A DNA stretch of 64,000 nucleotides, taken from the NCBI RefSeq assembly GCF_900172335.1, contig NZ_FWFX01000007.1, positions 1-64,000 of the forward strand, given 5' to 3'. Position numbers and translations under genes: made by a program. Source of the stretch: Roseovarius albus (GTDB lineage: Bacteria; Pseudomonadota; Alphaproteobacteria; Rhodobacterales; Rhodobacteraceae). Shown here piece after piece: positions 9,009 through 18,324 of the stretch; position 1 is the first letter of the stretch; every line of letters begins with the position of its first letter. The notes under the pieces were generated by a model, which saw only the letters and a program-made list of their open reading frames with translations, searched no databases and was not told the origin of the DNA.

Positions 9009-9227
9009 TTACTTAAAGCGGTAGTTGATGCGGCCCTTGGTCAGGTCATAGGGGGTCATTTCAACCTGCACCTTGTCGCCTGCCAGAACACGGATTCGGT
9101 TCTTGCGCATCTTTCCTGCCGTATGTGCGATGATCTCATGGCCGTTTTCAAGCTCGACCCGAAATGTCGCATTGGGCAGGAGTTCCTTCACAACACCGGG
9201 AAATTCGAGCGTATCTTCCTTGGCCAT
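9009..9227 (-). CDS. infA: Translation initiation factor IF-1
   Basis: The 72-residue protein is a complete S1/OB-fold IF-1: [20 protein letters not shown] near the start, a central [20 protein letters not shown], and an end at [10 protein letters not shown]. It binds the 30S A site during initiation. A purine-rich ribosome site (GGAGAG) lies upstream of the ATG. As the first gene of the infA-maf-RNase-yacG run, it probably carries the promoter in the 84 bp before it. Confidence 0.97.
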   Translation of the reverse strand: MAKEDTLEFPGVVKELLPNATFRVELENGHEIIAHTAGKMRKNRIRVLAGDKVQVEMTPYDLTKGRINYRFK

Positions 9228-9311
9228 GGTCTCTCCTTATGGTTTCACGTCCGCCATCTTGCGGACAGGGCACTAAATGCGCCTATTGATCGTGGTTTTC
9301 AAGGGGATAAA

Positions 9312-10196
9312 TCAGCCTAATTGCTCAGGTGTGACCGTCTTGTCGCGACCAGTCTGTTCAGTCCAGTGGGCCCGGTTGAGCACGCGGCCATCTGCGCGGA
9401 CATGGGCGATGGCACTCAGGTCAACCTCGGCGTAAGTCCAGCCGGGGGTGTTAAGTCTGCCTTCGGCCAAAATGCCGGTTTCGGGGAACCCCACATCAGG
9501 CGGTCCAAAAATGCCACCCATCCCGGTGTTCATATCGGCCACTTGGTTCCACTCGGCCGGGCCAACAATCGAAGACATGACCGTCACGCATTGGTTTTCC
9601 AGCGCGCGGCTCATCGCACCGATGCGTACGCGCCAATAGCCCGAGAGCGCTTCGGTGCAAGAAGGAACAAGGACTATGTCGGCCTCCTGCAAGGCCCGGC
9701 CCAGCATGGGAAATTCGCTGTCATAGCAGGTGAGGATGCCGATCTTGCCAAGTGCTGTGTTAAACAGGCGCAGCGGCCCGCCGGGGGCCACATCCATTGG
9801 CGTGCGTTCATAGCGCGTCATAATCTGCTTGTCCTGAATGCCGCAGCCTCCGTCCGGGCTGAACAGGCGGGCGCGGTTCACGGGGCGGGAGCCAATGGCC
9901 GGGTCATAGACCGGCGCAGAGGCTGCGCAGATGTGCACATTGTACTTGGCTGCAAATTCCGCATGCAGCGCATCGACCTCCGGGATCAAGTCAGACACCG
10001 CCATCATGCTTGCTTCCAGATCATTGGCTATCTTGGGCCCCGCCAGCATTGCCAGTTCCATCGCCCCGTATTCGGGAAAGACCAAAAGCTGCGCGCCCTC
10101 ATTGGTGGCAGATTGTACCCAGTTTTCGATTTTAGCGGTGTATTCCACCCAGCTAGTGAGCGGATCAAGCGGATAGGCTGCGGTGGCAATTTTCAT
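9312..10196 (-). CDS. Carbon-nitrogen hydrolase (nitrilase superfamily)
   Basis: The 294-residue single-domain enzyme has the nitrilase-superfamily triad: Glu in LLVFPEYGAMEL, Lys in DKQIMTRYE and Cys in GILTCYDSEFP. These enzymes hydrolyse amides, N-carbamoyl compounds or nitriles; the substrate cannot be told from sequence. The gene lies 8 bp downstream of the DUF4177 gene on the same strand and is probably co-transcribed with it. Confidence 0.9.
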   Translation of the reverse strand: MKIATAAYPLDPLTSWVEYTAKIENWVQSATNEGAQLLVFPEYGAMELAMLAGPKIANDLEASMMAVSDLIPEVDALHAEFAAKYNVHICAASAPVYDPAIGSRPVNRARLFSPDGGCGIQDKQIMTRYERTPMDVAPGGPLRLFNTALGKIGILTCYDSEFPMLGRALQEADIVLVPSCTEALSGYWRVRIGAMSRALENQCVTVMSSIVGPAEWNQVADMNTGMGGIFGPPDVGFPETGILAEGRLNTPGWTYAEVDLSAIAHVRADGRVLNRAHWTEQTGRDKTVTPEQLG

Positions 10197-10204
10197 CGAG
10201 CGTC

Positions 10205-10615
10205 TCAGGATTTGGGCTCGACGCTATCGTCGCTTTGCACCTCTTCCAAGGGCTCAAGCGTTTCGCCGTAAGATTCCGGATCATACGCAGGCTCTTTGAC
10301 CGGTGGTGCAGGTTTCTTGACAGAGGGCTCACTTCGATCTGCCGTCAGCTTGGTGGTTTCCGCTTTTGGCGCATCGGCTTCTGCCACTTCACGCCGGAAC
10401 ACCAGTACCGAGCGATAGATTTTTTGCGTCGAGGTCAGCCCTTGGCGCTCTTCGCTCGGTAGGATATCCGAGCGTTGATACTCCCATCCGTCCCTGGCCA
10501 GTTCATTCATCTGTTCTTCCAGCGCATGGGCAAAGCGTGCCTCGCCGGTTTTCACGCCGGGGGCTTTCTTGCCTTTGGTGGGGGCTGGGATGATTTTATA
10601 TTCGAACCGGGGCAT
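10205..10615 (-). CDS. DUF4177-type protein with disordered tail
   Basis: The 136-residue protein has an N-terminal fold of about 75 residues with the DUF4177 pattern: FEYKIIPAP, ELARDGWEYQ near residue 42 and a closing RSVLVFRRE. The second half is rich in Pro, Glu, Lys and Ser and looks disordered. The function of the family is unknown. It lies between the ABC permease gene and the nitrilase-family gene, all on the minus strand. Confidence 0.8.
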   Translation of the reverse strand: MPRFEYKIIPAPTKGKKAPGVKTGEARFAHALEEQMNELARDGWEYQRSDILPSEERQGLTSTQKIYRSVLVFRREVAEADAPKAETTKLTADRSEPSVKKPAPPVKEPAYDPESYGETLEPLEEVQSDDSVEPKS

Positions 10616-10688
10616 TCATTTTTCCATCTTTTGCAGTGGCGCGTATCCTACCCGGCTGGGGGGGCAGTGCAAGGTGAATGTGCCGCTG

Positions 10689-11591
10689 CTATTTCCGCAG
10701 GTTTTGTTGCCGTGGGTCGAGCGCATCGCGCAGGCCGTCTCCCAAATAGTTCACGCTAAGAACGGTCAGGGAAATTGCCAATCCAGGCCAGAACACGCGC
10801 CCGGGATAATCCTGCATATAAATGGTCGCATCGCTCAATTGCCGCCCCCAGGTGGGGAAGTCAGGTGGGAAGCCAAGGCCCAGGAAGGACAGCGCAGATT
10901 CTGTAATGATCGCGGTGGCAATGCCTAGGGTCGCGGATACGATGATCGGCGACAGGATATTGGGGGCAATATGCTGCTTTAAGATGGAGTAGTTTGTAGC
11001 GCCGATGGCGCGGGCGGCGCGAATGAAGTCACGTTCCTTTAGGCCCAGTACCTCGCCGCGCACCACGCGGGCAGTGGGCATCCAGCTGGTGATGCCAATG
11101 GCGAAAACGATCAGCACAAAGATCCCGGCCTGCGGCCCGATGCTGCGACTCAGAGGTTCACGAAATAGCATCATGATTACCAAAAGCAGGGGCAACAGGG
11201 GCAGAGCGAGAAACAGATCGGTCAGCCGCATCAACGGCCCATCAAGTTTTTTGAAGAAGCCCGCCGCCATGCCGATCAGGCAACCTAGCCCTATCGACAA
11301 AACCATCGCCATCATCCCGACTGAGATTGAGCTGCGTCCACCAGCCATCAACCGAGCCAAAGTATCGCGCCCCAATTGATCAGTCCCAAGCGGGTGCAAC
11401 CAGCTAACGCCCTGATTACGCGCACGAATATCGGGGTACCCCGGGTCAATGGTCCAGATCATTGGACCCAGTAGAACGCCCAGCACGATAATGGCAAACA
11501 CGACGCCCCCGATCAGCGCGCCGCGATGGCGACGGAACTGTCGCCAGAACTGTTGATTGCGCGTACTTTGGTGTGCCAGCCGATCAGTCAT
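10689..11591 (-). CDS. Peptide-type ABC transporter permease (OppC/DppC-like)
   Basis: The preferred start is the ATG at 11591 (MTDRLAHQ), which overlaps the upstream permease stop by 8 bases; the frame extends 20 codons further but that reads into the neighbour. The 300-residue protein has six membrane segments, the periplasmic HPLGTDQLGRDTLARLMAGG typical of OppC proteins, and the EAA loop (RAARAIGATNYSILKQHIAPN) that docks on the ATPase. It partners the OppB-like subunit encoded just before it. Confidence 0.92.
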   Translation of the reverse strand: MTDRLAHQSTRNQQFWRQFRRHRGALIGGVVFAIIVLGVLLGPMIWTIDPGYPDIRARNQGVSWLHPLGTDQLGRDTLARLMAGGRSSISVGMMAMVLSIGLGCLIGMAAGFFKKLDGPLMRLTDLFLALPLLPLLLVIMMLFREPLSRSIGPQAGIFVLIVFAIGITSWMPTARVVRGEVLGLKERDFIRAARAIGATNYSILKQHIAPNILSPIIVSATLGIATAIITESALSFLGLGFPPDFPTWGRQLSDATIYMQDYPGRVFWPGLAISLTVLSVNYLGDGLRDALDPRQQNLRK

Positions 11592-12591
11592 AGCGGATCC
11601 TCGGATCCAGCACGCCGTAGAGGATGTCGGCAACGATATTCGCAAAGACAATCAAGACTGCAAAGATAAACGTCAGGGTTTGCACCGTTGGCAGATCGTT
11701 GGCTTGAATCGCACCGATCAATTGCGCGCCGATCCCATTCACCCCAAACACTTTTTCGGTGATGATCGCCCCACCAAAAATGGCGGGCATGCCAAGGGCG
11801 ATGACCGTGACTACAGGGATCATCGAATTGCGCAACACGTGGCTGATGACCACACGTGCTTCGGACAATCCCTTTGCCCGTGCCGTGCGCACATAGTCCT
11901 GATCCAGATTGTCCAGCATCGACGCCCGCATGTAACGGCTGATCTGCGCCGTGGTTTGCAGCGATAGCACCATGACCGGCAGGATCATTTGCTTGACCTG
12001 AAAAGTGAAGCTTTCCCAGTCGCTGACTTGATGGGTGGTGTCGTAAACGAAGGGAAACCACCCCAGTTGAACCGAGAAAAGAACGATCAACAACGGCCCG
12101 GTGAAAAATGGTGGGATCGAATAGCCGACCAAGGTCACAAATGTGCCAGCCTGATCAAACACCGAATACTGCCGGTAAGCCTGATAAATCCCAATGGGCA
12201 GCGCGATCAGGATGCCAAGAATGTAGGCGGAACCTACGACCCACAAGGTTTGTGGAAGACGCTGCCAGATGATGTCCATCACCGGCGCATGGTGCTGCCA
12301 GCTGATGATACGCGGTTTGCCTTCGGCCAAGCTGGTGCCGAAAAGGTTGTCGATCATCACCTGCGGTTCAATCCAGAAAAACTGTACCAGCCAGTTCCAG
12401 AACCGGATTGGTGCCGGCTCTCCCAGCCCAAGCGCCTGTCGCATCTGCTCGCGTACTTCGGCAGAGATCGTGAGCGGCATCTGGGCCATTGGGTCACCGG
12501 GGGCGAGTTCCAGCAACAGGAAAATAATGAGCGCAATGAGCAGAAGGGTAGGCACTGAGAGAACCAGCCGACGCGTGATATATGTCAGCAT
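11584..12591 (-). CDS. Peptide-type ABC transporter permease (OppB/DppB-like)
   Basis: The 335-residue inner-membrane protein opens MLTYITRRLVLSVPTLL like all OppB proteins. It has six hydrophobic segments and the EAA loop ending in ARAKGLSEARVVISHVLRNS. It follows the binding-protein gene by 67 bp and overlaps the OppC-like gene. The importer likely takes up oligopeptides or other bulky polar solutes. No ATP-binding subunit is encoded in the surrounding 12 kb. Confidence 0.93.
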   Translation of the reverse strand: MLTYITRRLVLSVPTLLLIALIIFLLLELAPGDPMAQMPLTISAEVREQMRQALGLGEPAPIRFWNWLVQFFWIEPQVMIDNLFGTSLAEGKPRIISWQHHAPVMDIIWQRLPQTLWVVGSAYILGILIALPIGIYQAYRQYSVFDQAGTFVTLVGYSIPPFFTGPLLIVLFSVQLGWFPFVYDTTHQVSDWESFTFQVKQMILPVMVLSLQTTAQISRYMRASMLDNLDQDYVRTARAKGLSEARVVISHVLRNSMIPVVTVIALGMPAIFGGAIITEKVFGVNGIGAQLIGAIQANDLPTVQTLTFIFAVLIVFANIVADILYGVLDPRIRYD

Positions 12592-12658
12592 TGGTACCTT
12601 TCGACGTTACTGCAGTGCCTTAATTAATCCAAAGAATAACGTGCAGGTGTGGCGCTAA

Positions 12659-14353
12659 TCAATCCTTGATGCGGTACCAATCTGAGATATTCCACAACTC
12701 GCTGTCCCAAGTGTTCAGAATAACACCACCCAAGCTGTTTGATTTGGCTGAAACACGGCCGCGATCAACCAGTGGAATCATGATAAAGTTCTGCATTAGC
12801 ATGTCATTCATCGCCTTGGCCAAGGCAGCGCGTTCTTCCAAACTGGCGGTCTGGCTCAGCTTTAGCGCCATTTCGTCATAGGCAGCATCGCAATATCGCG
12901 GCATATTGTTGCCTTGCCATTGGTTTTCGGGGGCCGGGATCTGATCGCAGGACCAGTTCGACATATAGGCTTCGGGATCGGTGCCATCGAAGTTGTTGGC
13001 GTACATCTCTACGTCAGCATAGAACTTTTGGAAGGTGTCCGGGCTGTCAGCATTGCCACCAAAGAAAACCGAAGCATCGATATTGCGCAACTCGGTTTCA
13101 ACGCCGATTTCCGACCACCATTGTTTTAGAACAACCTGAAAATCCTGACGCACAGCGTTGGTCGACGACTGGAATAATAGCGACAGGCGTTGGCCGTCTT
13201 TGGCGCGAATGCCGTCAGCCCCTTTTTCCCAACCCACGTCATCCAGCAGTGCGTTTGCCCCAGCAATGTCTTGTGTTTTACAGGCGTCGTTGGCCGTCGA
13301 GGCGTAAATTTCGGGCGCAGGCAGAACGTTGCAGGTTGTGCGGCCGGCGTCACCATAGCCAATCTCAACCAGCAACTCGCGATCAATTGCCATGCTCAGG
13401 GCCTTGCGCACGGTTACGTCTGTCAGGAACGGGTGAGGGTGCGCCACCGTCGAACGTTCAGGGCCCAAATCACTCGATGGGTCCGTCATGTTCACCATGA
13501 TCCGCTCTACAAGCGTGCCGAAACCGGAAATCACCTCGCCTTTACCAGCGGCCTCCATACTGGCCAACACATCAGGGGCCAGTTGCAGGTTCCAAGCATA
13601 GTCAAATTGTCCGGTTTCCAAAACCGACCGCCCGGCTGACGCCGCATCACCCCCCCCTTTGAGGACGACATTTGCAAAGGCAGGTTTGTCCGCGTCACGA
13701 TAATTGGGGTTGGCATTATAAAGCGCCACATCATTTGGTCGGAATTCTGACACCACGAATGGGCCGGTGCCAATCGGGGCCAAGTTCTGTTCCGAGCAAC
13801 TTACAGCGTTGGAGCCCATGCATTCGGCAAACTGTGTCTTTTGCAGGATTGGGGCCTGCGCACCAACAAAAGCCGTGTATGGATAGGGTTTGGGAGATGA
13901 AAAGTTAACCACGATGGTTTGGTTATCGGGAGTCTCGACCGAAGTGATGCCGCCATATTTCTCGATCTGAGCGCAGCCGCCACCCTCGGCCGTGCAATAT
14001 TCCCAAGTGAACTTGACATCTTCTGAGGTAAGAGCACTGCCGTCGGACCAGACCAACCCCTCTTTGAGTGTCCAGGTAATCTGTTTGAGGTCTTCAGTGA
14101 CACCACCGTTTTCGACCGTCGGGATTTCGGTAGCCAGCCACGGTTGAAGTGCTCCGGTTTCATCGAAACGGGCCAAAGGTTCCAAGATTAGGCTTGCTGC
14201 CTGCAAATCCTTGGTGCCGCCGGAAAGGTAGGGGTTAAGTGTGCTAGGGGCCTGCCAGTATATGATGTTGAGTTGCCCATCTGACCCGCGCTCAGCATGA
14301 GCATAGGTGCCGAAAGCGCAGACTGCTGCAGTGGCGTGAAGTAAAGCCTTCAT
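12659..14353 (-). CDS. ABC transporter substrate-binding protein, family 5
   Basis: The 564-residue periplasmic protein has a signal peptide (ends TYAHA). The SBP_bac_5 body follows: LNIIYWQAPSTLNPYLSGGT, LEPLARFDETGALQPWLATE and TWTLKEGLVWSDGSALTSED. This family binds peptides, nickel or other solutes; the ligand is unknown. It is the first gene of the binding-protein/permease/permease run, so the 445-bp upstream region shared with the divergent amidohydrolase should hold its promoter. Confidence 0.92.
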   Translation of the reverse strand: MKALLHATAAVCAFGTYAHAERGSDGQLNIIYWQAPSTLNPYLSGGTKDLQAASLILEPLARFDETGALQPWLATEIPTVENGGVTEDLKQITWTLKEGLVWSDGSALTSEDVKFTWEYCTAEGGGCAQIEKYGGITSVETPDNQTIVVNFSSPKPYPYTAFVGAQAPILQKTQFAECMGSNAVSCSEQNLAPIGTGPFVVSEFRPNDVALYNANPNYRDADKPAFANVVLKGGGDAASAGRSVLETGQFDYAWNLQLAPDVLASMEAAGKGEVISGFGTLVERIMVNMTDPSSDLGPERSTVAHPHPFLTDVTVRKALSMAIDRELLVEIGYGDAGRTTCNVLPAPEIYASTANDACKTQDIAGANALLDDVGWEKGADGIRAKDGQRLSLLFQSSTNAVRQDFQVVLKQWWSEIGVETELRNIDASVFFGGNADSPDTFQKFYADVEMYANNFDGTDPEAYMSNWSCDQIPAPENQWQGNNMPRYCDAAYDEMALKLSQTASLEERAALAKAMNDMLMQNFIMIPLVDRGRVSAKSNSLGGVILNTWDSELWNISDWYRIKD

Positions 14354-14798
14354 TTCAGCCTCCCCTGAAGTCTTCCCAAGTTTCGAGCGGTCCCCGCGGC
14401 CGCTTTTGAGCGTTTCGTTGGAGCGCAGAAGTGATCGTCAAAACTGCAGCCATTAAAGATCAAAAATTTGTCAACATTCAGGTACAATCTCATTTCATCC
14501 CAACAAACCTAAAAAAGCAAGTCTCATGTCTTAAGTGGCTGGTTTTAAATTGTTATTCAAACGTGTTTGGATTGGGTTTGTTAATGTTTGGCACGCCAAG
14601 ATAGTTTCGGGTTCTTGTGCTTCACTTTAGTGGGGTATTTTCCTCTCGTAATGTGATGCTTGGTGTTTATGGATACGACGGAATTCGACTCGTGATTTCG
14701 AATCTCAGAAACCGGGCGGGGAATTGGCCTGCGGACACAAAGGTGATTTGCTCTTAAAGCAAAACAGATTATGACTGTACCCAGCTCAAAAGGAATTT
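14354..14798. other. Divergent regulatory region between ABC importer and amidohydrolase
   Basis: No ORF is supported in these 445 bp. On the minus strand a perfect TTGACA hexamer (14469-14474) lies about 115 bp before the binding-protein gene and is followed by an AT-rich stretch, but no well-spaced -10 box was found. On the plus strand AAAGGA precedes the amidohydrolase ATG. Both genes could be controlled from here. Confidence 0.45.
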
Positions 14799-15962
14799 AT
14801 GATGCCCGTAAAAAACCGATTTGCCGAACTGCACAATGACATTTCGGCCTGGCGCCGCGATATCCACCAAAACCCCGAAATTCTGTTTGAAACGCACCGG
14901 ACCAGCGCATTGGTTGCCGAAAAGTTACAGGCGTTTGGATGTGATGAGGTGGTGACCGGTATTGGGCGCACTGGCGTTGTTGGTGTGATCCATGGAAAGG
15001 CGCAAACCTCGGGCAAGGTCATTGCCTTAAGAGCCGATATGGATGCGCTGCCGATTCATGAAATGACCGGGCTTGAGTATGCCTCCAAGACCGACGGGGC
15101 GATGCATGCCTGCGGTCATGATGGGCACACAGCGATGTTGTTAGGCGCTGCGCAATATCTGGCAGAGACGCGAAATTTTGACGGCACGTGCGTGGTCGTT
15201 TTCCAACCCGCCGAAGAGGGCGGTGGCGGAGGTCGCGAGATGTGTGAAGATGACATGATGGCCCGATTTGGCATTCAGGAGATTTACGGCATGCATAATT
15301 GGCCGGGCATGCCGGTTGGGAGCTTCGCCATTCGACCGGGGGCGTTTTTTGCGGCGACCGATAAGTTTGATATCGAGATTGAGGGCAAAGGCGGGCACGC
15401 AGCTAAGCCACATGAAACCATTGACCCCACAGTGATTGCCAGCCATTTGATCGTGGCCTTACAAACGGTTGTCAGCCGTAATGCCGACCCGATTGAGCAG
15501 GCGGTGGTCTCGGTTACGTCAATGCAAAGCTCATCCAATACATTTAACGTGATTCCGCAAAGTGTTAGCCTGATGGGCACAGTGCGTACGTTGAGTGCGG
15601 AAACGCGCGATTTGGCCGAAGAGCGGATGCAAGACCTTTGCGACAACATCGGTGCGGCCTTTGGCGGGCGGGCCACGTTGAATTACGAACGGAACTATCC
15701 GGTCATGGTTAACCATGATGAGCCAACAGAATTTGCCGCGCAAATTGCCAGCGTGATCAGCGGCGGTTGCTCTGAGGCACCTCTGATCATGGGCGGCGAG
15801 GACTTTGCCTTCATGCTAGAGGAACGTCCCGGAGCCTATATTCTGGCAGGAAATGGCGACAGCGCTGCAGTGCATCATCCAGAATATAACTTCAATGATG
15901 AGCTGATCCCTTTTGGGTGTAGCTGGTGGGCCGAAGTGGTTGAGCAGCGGATGCCGGCTTAA
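14799..15962 (+). CDS. M20-family amidohydrolase (hippurate/N-acyl amino acid hydrolase-like)
   Basis: The 387-residue protein has the M20D metal site: LRADMDALPIHE, MHACGHDGHTAMLLGAA, QPAEEGGGG, IYGMHNWPGMP and a late GGEDFAFMLEERPGAY. These two-domain zinc or manganese enzymes cleave N-acyl amino acids or short amides. The gene faces away from the peptide-type importer, so import and deacylation of the same ligand is a reasonable inference. It converges with the glycosyltransferase gene, overlapping by four bases. A paralogue lies at 45177-46325. Confidence 0.93.
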   Translation: MMPVKNRFAELHNDISAWRRDIHQNPEILFETHRTSALVAEKLQAFGCDEVVTGIGRTGVVGVIHGKAQTSGKVIALRADMDALPIHEMTGLEYASKTDGAMHACGHDGHTAMLLGAAQYLAETRNFDGTCVVVFQPAEEGGGGGREMCEDDMMARFGIQEIYGMHNWPGMPVGSFAIRPGAFFAATDKFDIEIEGKGGHAAKPHETIDPTVIASHLIVALQTVVSRNADPIEQAVVSVTSMQSSSNTFNVIPQSVSLMGTVRTLSAETRDLAEERMQDLCDNIGAAFGGRATLNYERNYPVMVNHDEPTEFAAQIASVISGGCSEAPLIMGGEDFAFMLEERPGAYILAGNGDSAAVHHPEYNFNDELIPFGCSWWAEVVEQRMPA

Positions 15963-17005
15963 CCTTCAGCCCAAAGTTGCTCGTAGACAGCGTTGATGCC
16001 TTCGGCTTCACCTCTGATGCTAAACGCAGATTGTGCTGCGACACGGGCGGCGTTGGACATCTTTGCATGACGATCTGGGTCACCCAGAATGGCATCGAGC
16101 TGAGATGCCGCGCTTTGAACGATATCATCATTGTCAACGACCACTCCGGTCGTGCTCTGACAGGAGAAGCTGCGATAGTAACCCGCGTCTGATGCCACAA
16201 AGGGCACGCCGCTGGCCATGCCCTCAAGCGGGGTCATGCCGTAGCCCTCGTATAGTGGAAGCTGTACGACAGCGGAGAGTGAGGGCAGCAGCGTTACAAG
16301 ATCGTCAGCTGGGATTTCACCTGTGAAGACAATGCGGTCGTTCAAACCGGCTTGGGCGATCTTAGCCTTTTGCGTATCAAGAAATGCTATATCCGACTTG
16401 CCCGCACGCCCGATGATTAGTGCTGTTGCAGCCGGATGTTTGGGCAGCACTTTCAGCATGGCATCTATAAAGCGATCTGTCCCCTTTTCGGGCCGAATAC
16501 GTCCTATGGTCGCGATCCCGCGTTTGCCGGGATAACCAGTTGCGGCCCAAGCCGCAGCACGATCAGGAGCGGGTTGGAAGCGTTCAATATCCACGCCATG
16601 AGGTACTACCGCGCGAACATTCGGCACAAAAGAGGCGGCGTTTTCCGTCGTGGCAATCACCGCATCCATTTTAGAGATCAGCCAACGCGGATAGGCCGAA
16701 TGGCGGCGTTGCGCCGCTGAAGTGAAGACAATTTTTATTGGCAGCTTCAGCACGTCACGCGCCCAGAGCGCCACGCGCATTTCCGGATTGCGGCGTACAT
16801 GCCAGATGGTGAACGAGCGGCCATTTGACGGAGTACGCGACAGTGCCTTGGCTTCTGCACGAGTGATCGGGCTTGGGCAGCCGGGCAGAGCGATATCACT
16901 GAGCCTCAGATCGTAATCTTGTACTTGCTGGCGAATGACCGCAGCCGCCGTTGACGAAACGCCCGTGAAGTTGCGGTTGAAATTGGTGACGATCAGGTCA
17001 GGCAC
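15959..17005 (-). CDS. Glycosyltransferase, GT4-type fold
   Basis: The 348-residue protein has the GT-B C-terminal core: GIATIGRIRPEKGTDRFIDA, VVQLPLYEGYGMTPLEGMA (E-x7-E type motif) and SGVPFVASDAGYY. The start is a GTG at 17005. The adjacent waaA gene on the same strand (32 bp apart) suggests a role in lipopolysaccharide core assembly, probably adding a sugar on the cytoplasmic face. The sugar specificity is not visible. Confidence 0.87.
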   Translation of the reverse strand: MPDLIVTNFNRNFTGVSSTAAAVIRQQVQDYDLRLSDIALPGCPSPITRAEAKALSRTPSNGRSFTIWHVRRNPEMRVALWARDVLKLPIKIVFTSAAQRRHSAYPRWLISKMDAVIATTENAASFVPNVRAVVPHGVDIERFQPAPDRAAAWAATGYPGKRGIATIGRIRPEKGTDRFIDAMLKVLPKHPAATALIIGRAGKSDIAFLDTQKAKIAQAGLNDRIVFTGEIPADDLVTLLPSLSAVVQLPLYEGYGMTPLEGMASGVPFVASDAGYYRSFSCQSTTGVVVDNDDIVQSAASQLDAILGDPDRHAKMSNAARVAAQSAFSIRGEAEGINAVYEQLWAEG

Positions 17006-17037
17006 TGGGACGATCCGGTTGAATGTGTTGAAACTGC

Positions 17038-18324
17038 CTAACCTAGCGACAAGGCTTTGGAAAGGGTGGCCCTTAGGTCGTCCAGCATACCTTCTTGTTT
17101 TTGCGCAAAGGCTTGCGATTGATCTTGCAGTTTTTTCAGTGCTGTAAAATCGGTCAATAATGTGCTCAGTTTTGTGCTCAAAACCGCAGCATCGTGAACC
17201 TCTACCGCACCACCATGGGTATCAAAGTCCGCATAGGTTTGCGCAAAATTGGCATAAAGCGGGCCGTGCAGCACGGCAGATCCGGCGTAGGCGGGCTCAT
17301 AGGGATTATGCCCGCCAACCGGAGTGAACGATCCGCATAGGCACGTGAGTGGGGATAGAGCGTACCATAGCCCAGTTTCACCAAGTGTGTCGGCGAGATA
17401 CACTTGGGTATCCTTCGCGACGCCATCACCGTCGGAGCGGCGCGTGTGTTTGAGTGATTTGCCTTTGATGAGCGCTTCGATGGCTGTCGCACGTTCCGGA
17501 TGCCGAGGCACTAGGATAAGCAACGCGTCTTTGTGGGTTCGCAGCAGATCCTGATGCGTTTCCAACATGATCTCGTCTTCACCGGGGTGGGTAGAGCTGG
17601 CCAGCCAGACAGGGCGATCGCCAATTTGCACTTGAACAGAGGTTAATTCCTCCGTGTCATAAGGCAGGGGACCGGAAACGGACTTCAGGTTTTGACCGGT
17701 AAAAGCATGGCTGAAACCCATTTGATGCAGCCGCTGAGTGGTGCGCTCATCCTGCGTGTGGATCAGATCGAAATGCCACAGCACAAACTGCGCAATTGTC
17801 AGGAACCTTTGCCACCGGCTAAAGGACCGTTCTGAAATCCGTGCATTGACCAAGGCCAGAGGGATGTTGCGGGCTTTGGTTTGTTGTAGCATCTGAGGCC
17901 ACAACTCGCTTTCGACAAAAACAGCGGCACTGGGCTTCCAATAGTCTAGAAACCGGTGGAGCGCCTTTCGAGAATCCAGTGGCGCGAACTGGTGCTGACA
18001 GCGTGGCGGTAAGCGTTTAGCCACAATCTGGGCCGAAGTTGCGGTGCCGGAGGTGATGAGGAACGCATAGTCGGGATGAATTTCCCCAAGATGGGTGATT
18101 AGCCGCAAAACGGATAGGGTTTCCCCAACCGAGGCGGCGTGGAACCAAATCAGCGGGCCCTCGGGCCGGGTTTGGGTTGGGTGGCCGAGGCGTTCAGGGC
18201 AGCGCTTTGGGTCAATGCCATGGCTCGAGAGCTTTTTGCGAACTCTGCGGTAGGCCAGCGGGGCAATCAAGTTGGCTCCGGCGTTATACACCCGGATGAG
18301 AAAAGGCGTGGAAGTCTGCGTCAT
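17038..18324 (-). CDS. waaA: 3-deoxy-D-manno-octulosonic acid (Kdo) transferase WaaA
   Basis: The 428-residue inner-membrane-anchored GT30 enzyme transfers Kdo from CMP-Kdo to lipid A precursor. Visible landmarks are an N-terminal membrane anchor, WFHAASVGETLSVLRLI, the AAVFVESELWPQML acceptor region, LASSTHPGEDE and CGSFTPVGGHNPYEPA. Its ATG shares one base with the moaA stop. Placed with the glycosyltransferase downstream, it indicates a small LPS inner-core unit. Confidence 0.94.
   Translation of the reverse strand: MTQTSTPFLIRVYNAGANLIAPLAYRRVRKKLSSHGIDPKRCPERLGHPTQTRPEGPLIWFHAASVGETLSVLRLITHLGEIHPDYAFLITSGTATSAQIVAKRLPPRCQHQFAPLDSRKALHRFLDYWKPSAAVFVESELWPQMLQQTKARNIPLALVNARISERSFSRWQRFLTIAQFVLWHFDLIHTQDERTTQRLHQMGFSHAFTGQNLKSVSGPLPYDTEELTSVQVQIGDRPVWLASSTHPGEDEIMLETHQDLLRTHKDALLILVPRHPERATAIEALIKGKSLKHTRRSDGDGVAKDTQVYLADTLGETGLWYALSPLTCLCGSFTPVGGHNPYEPAYAGSAVLHGPLYANFAQTYADFDTHGGAVEVHDAAVLSTKLSTLLTDFTALKKLQDQSQAFAQKQEGMLDDLRATLSKALSLG

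Noticed and set aside
9321..10271. 316-codon plus-strand frame
   Set aside because: Antisense to the nitrilase-family gene, whose catalytic triad is intact.
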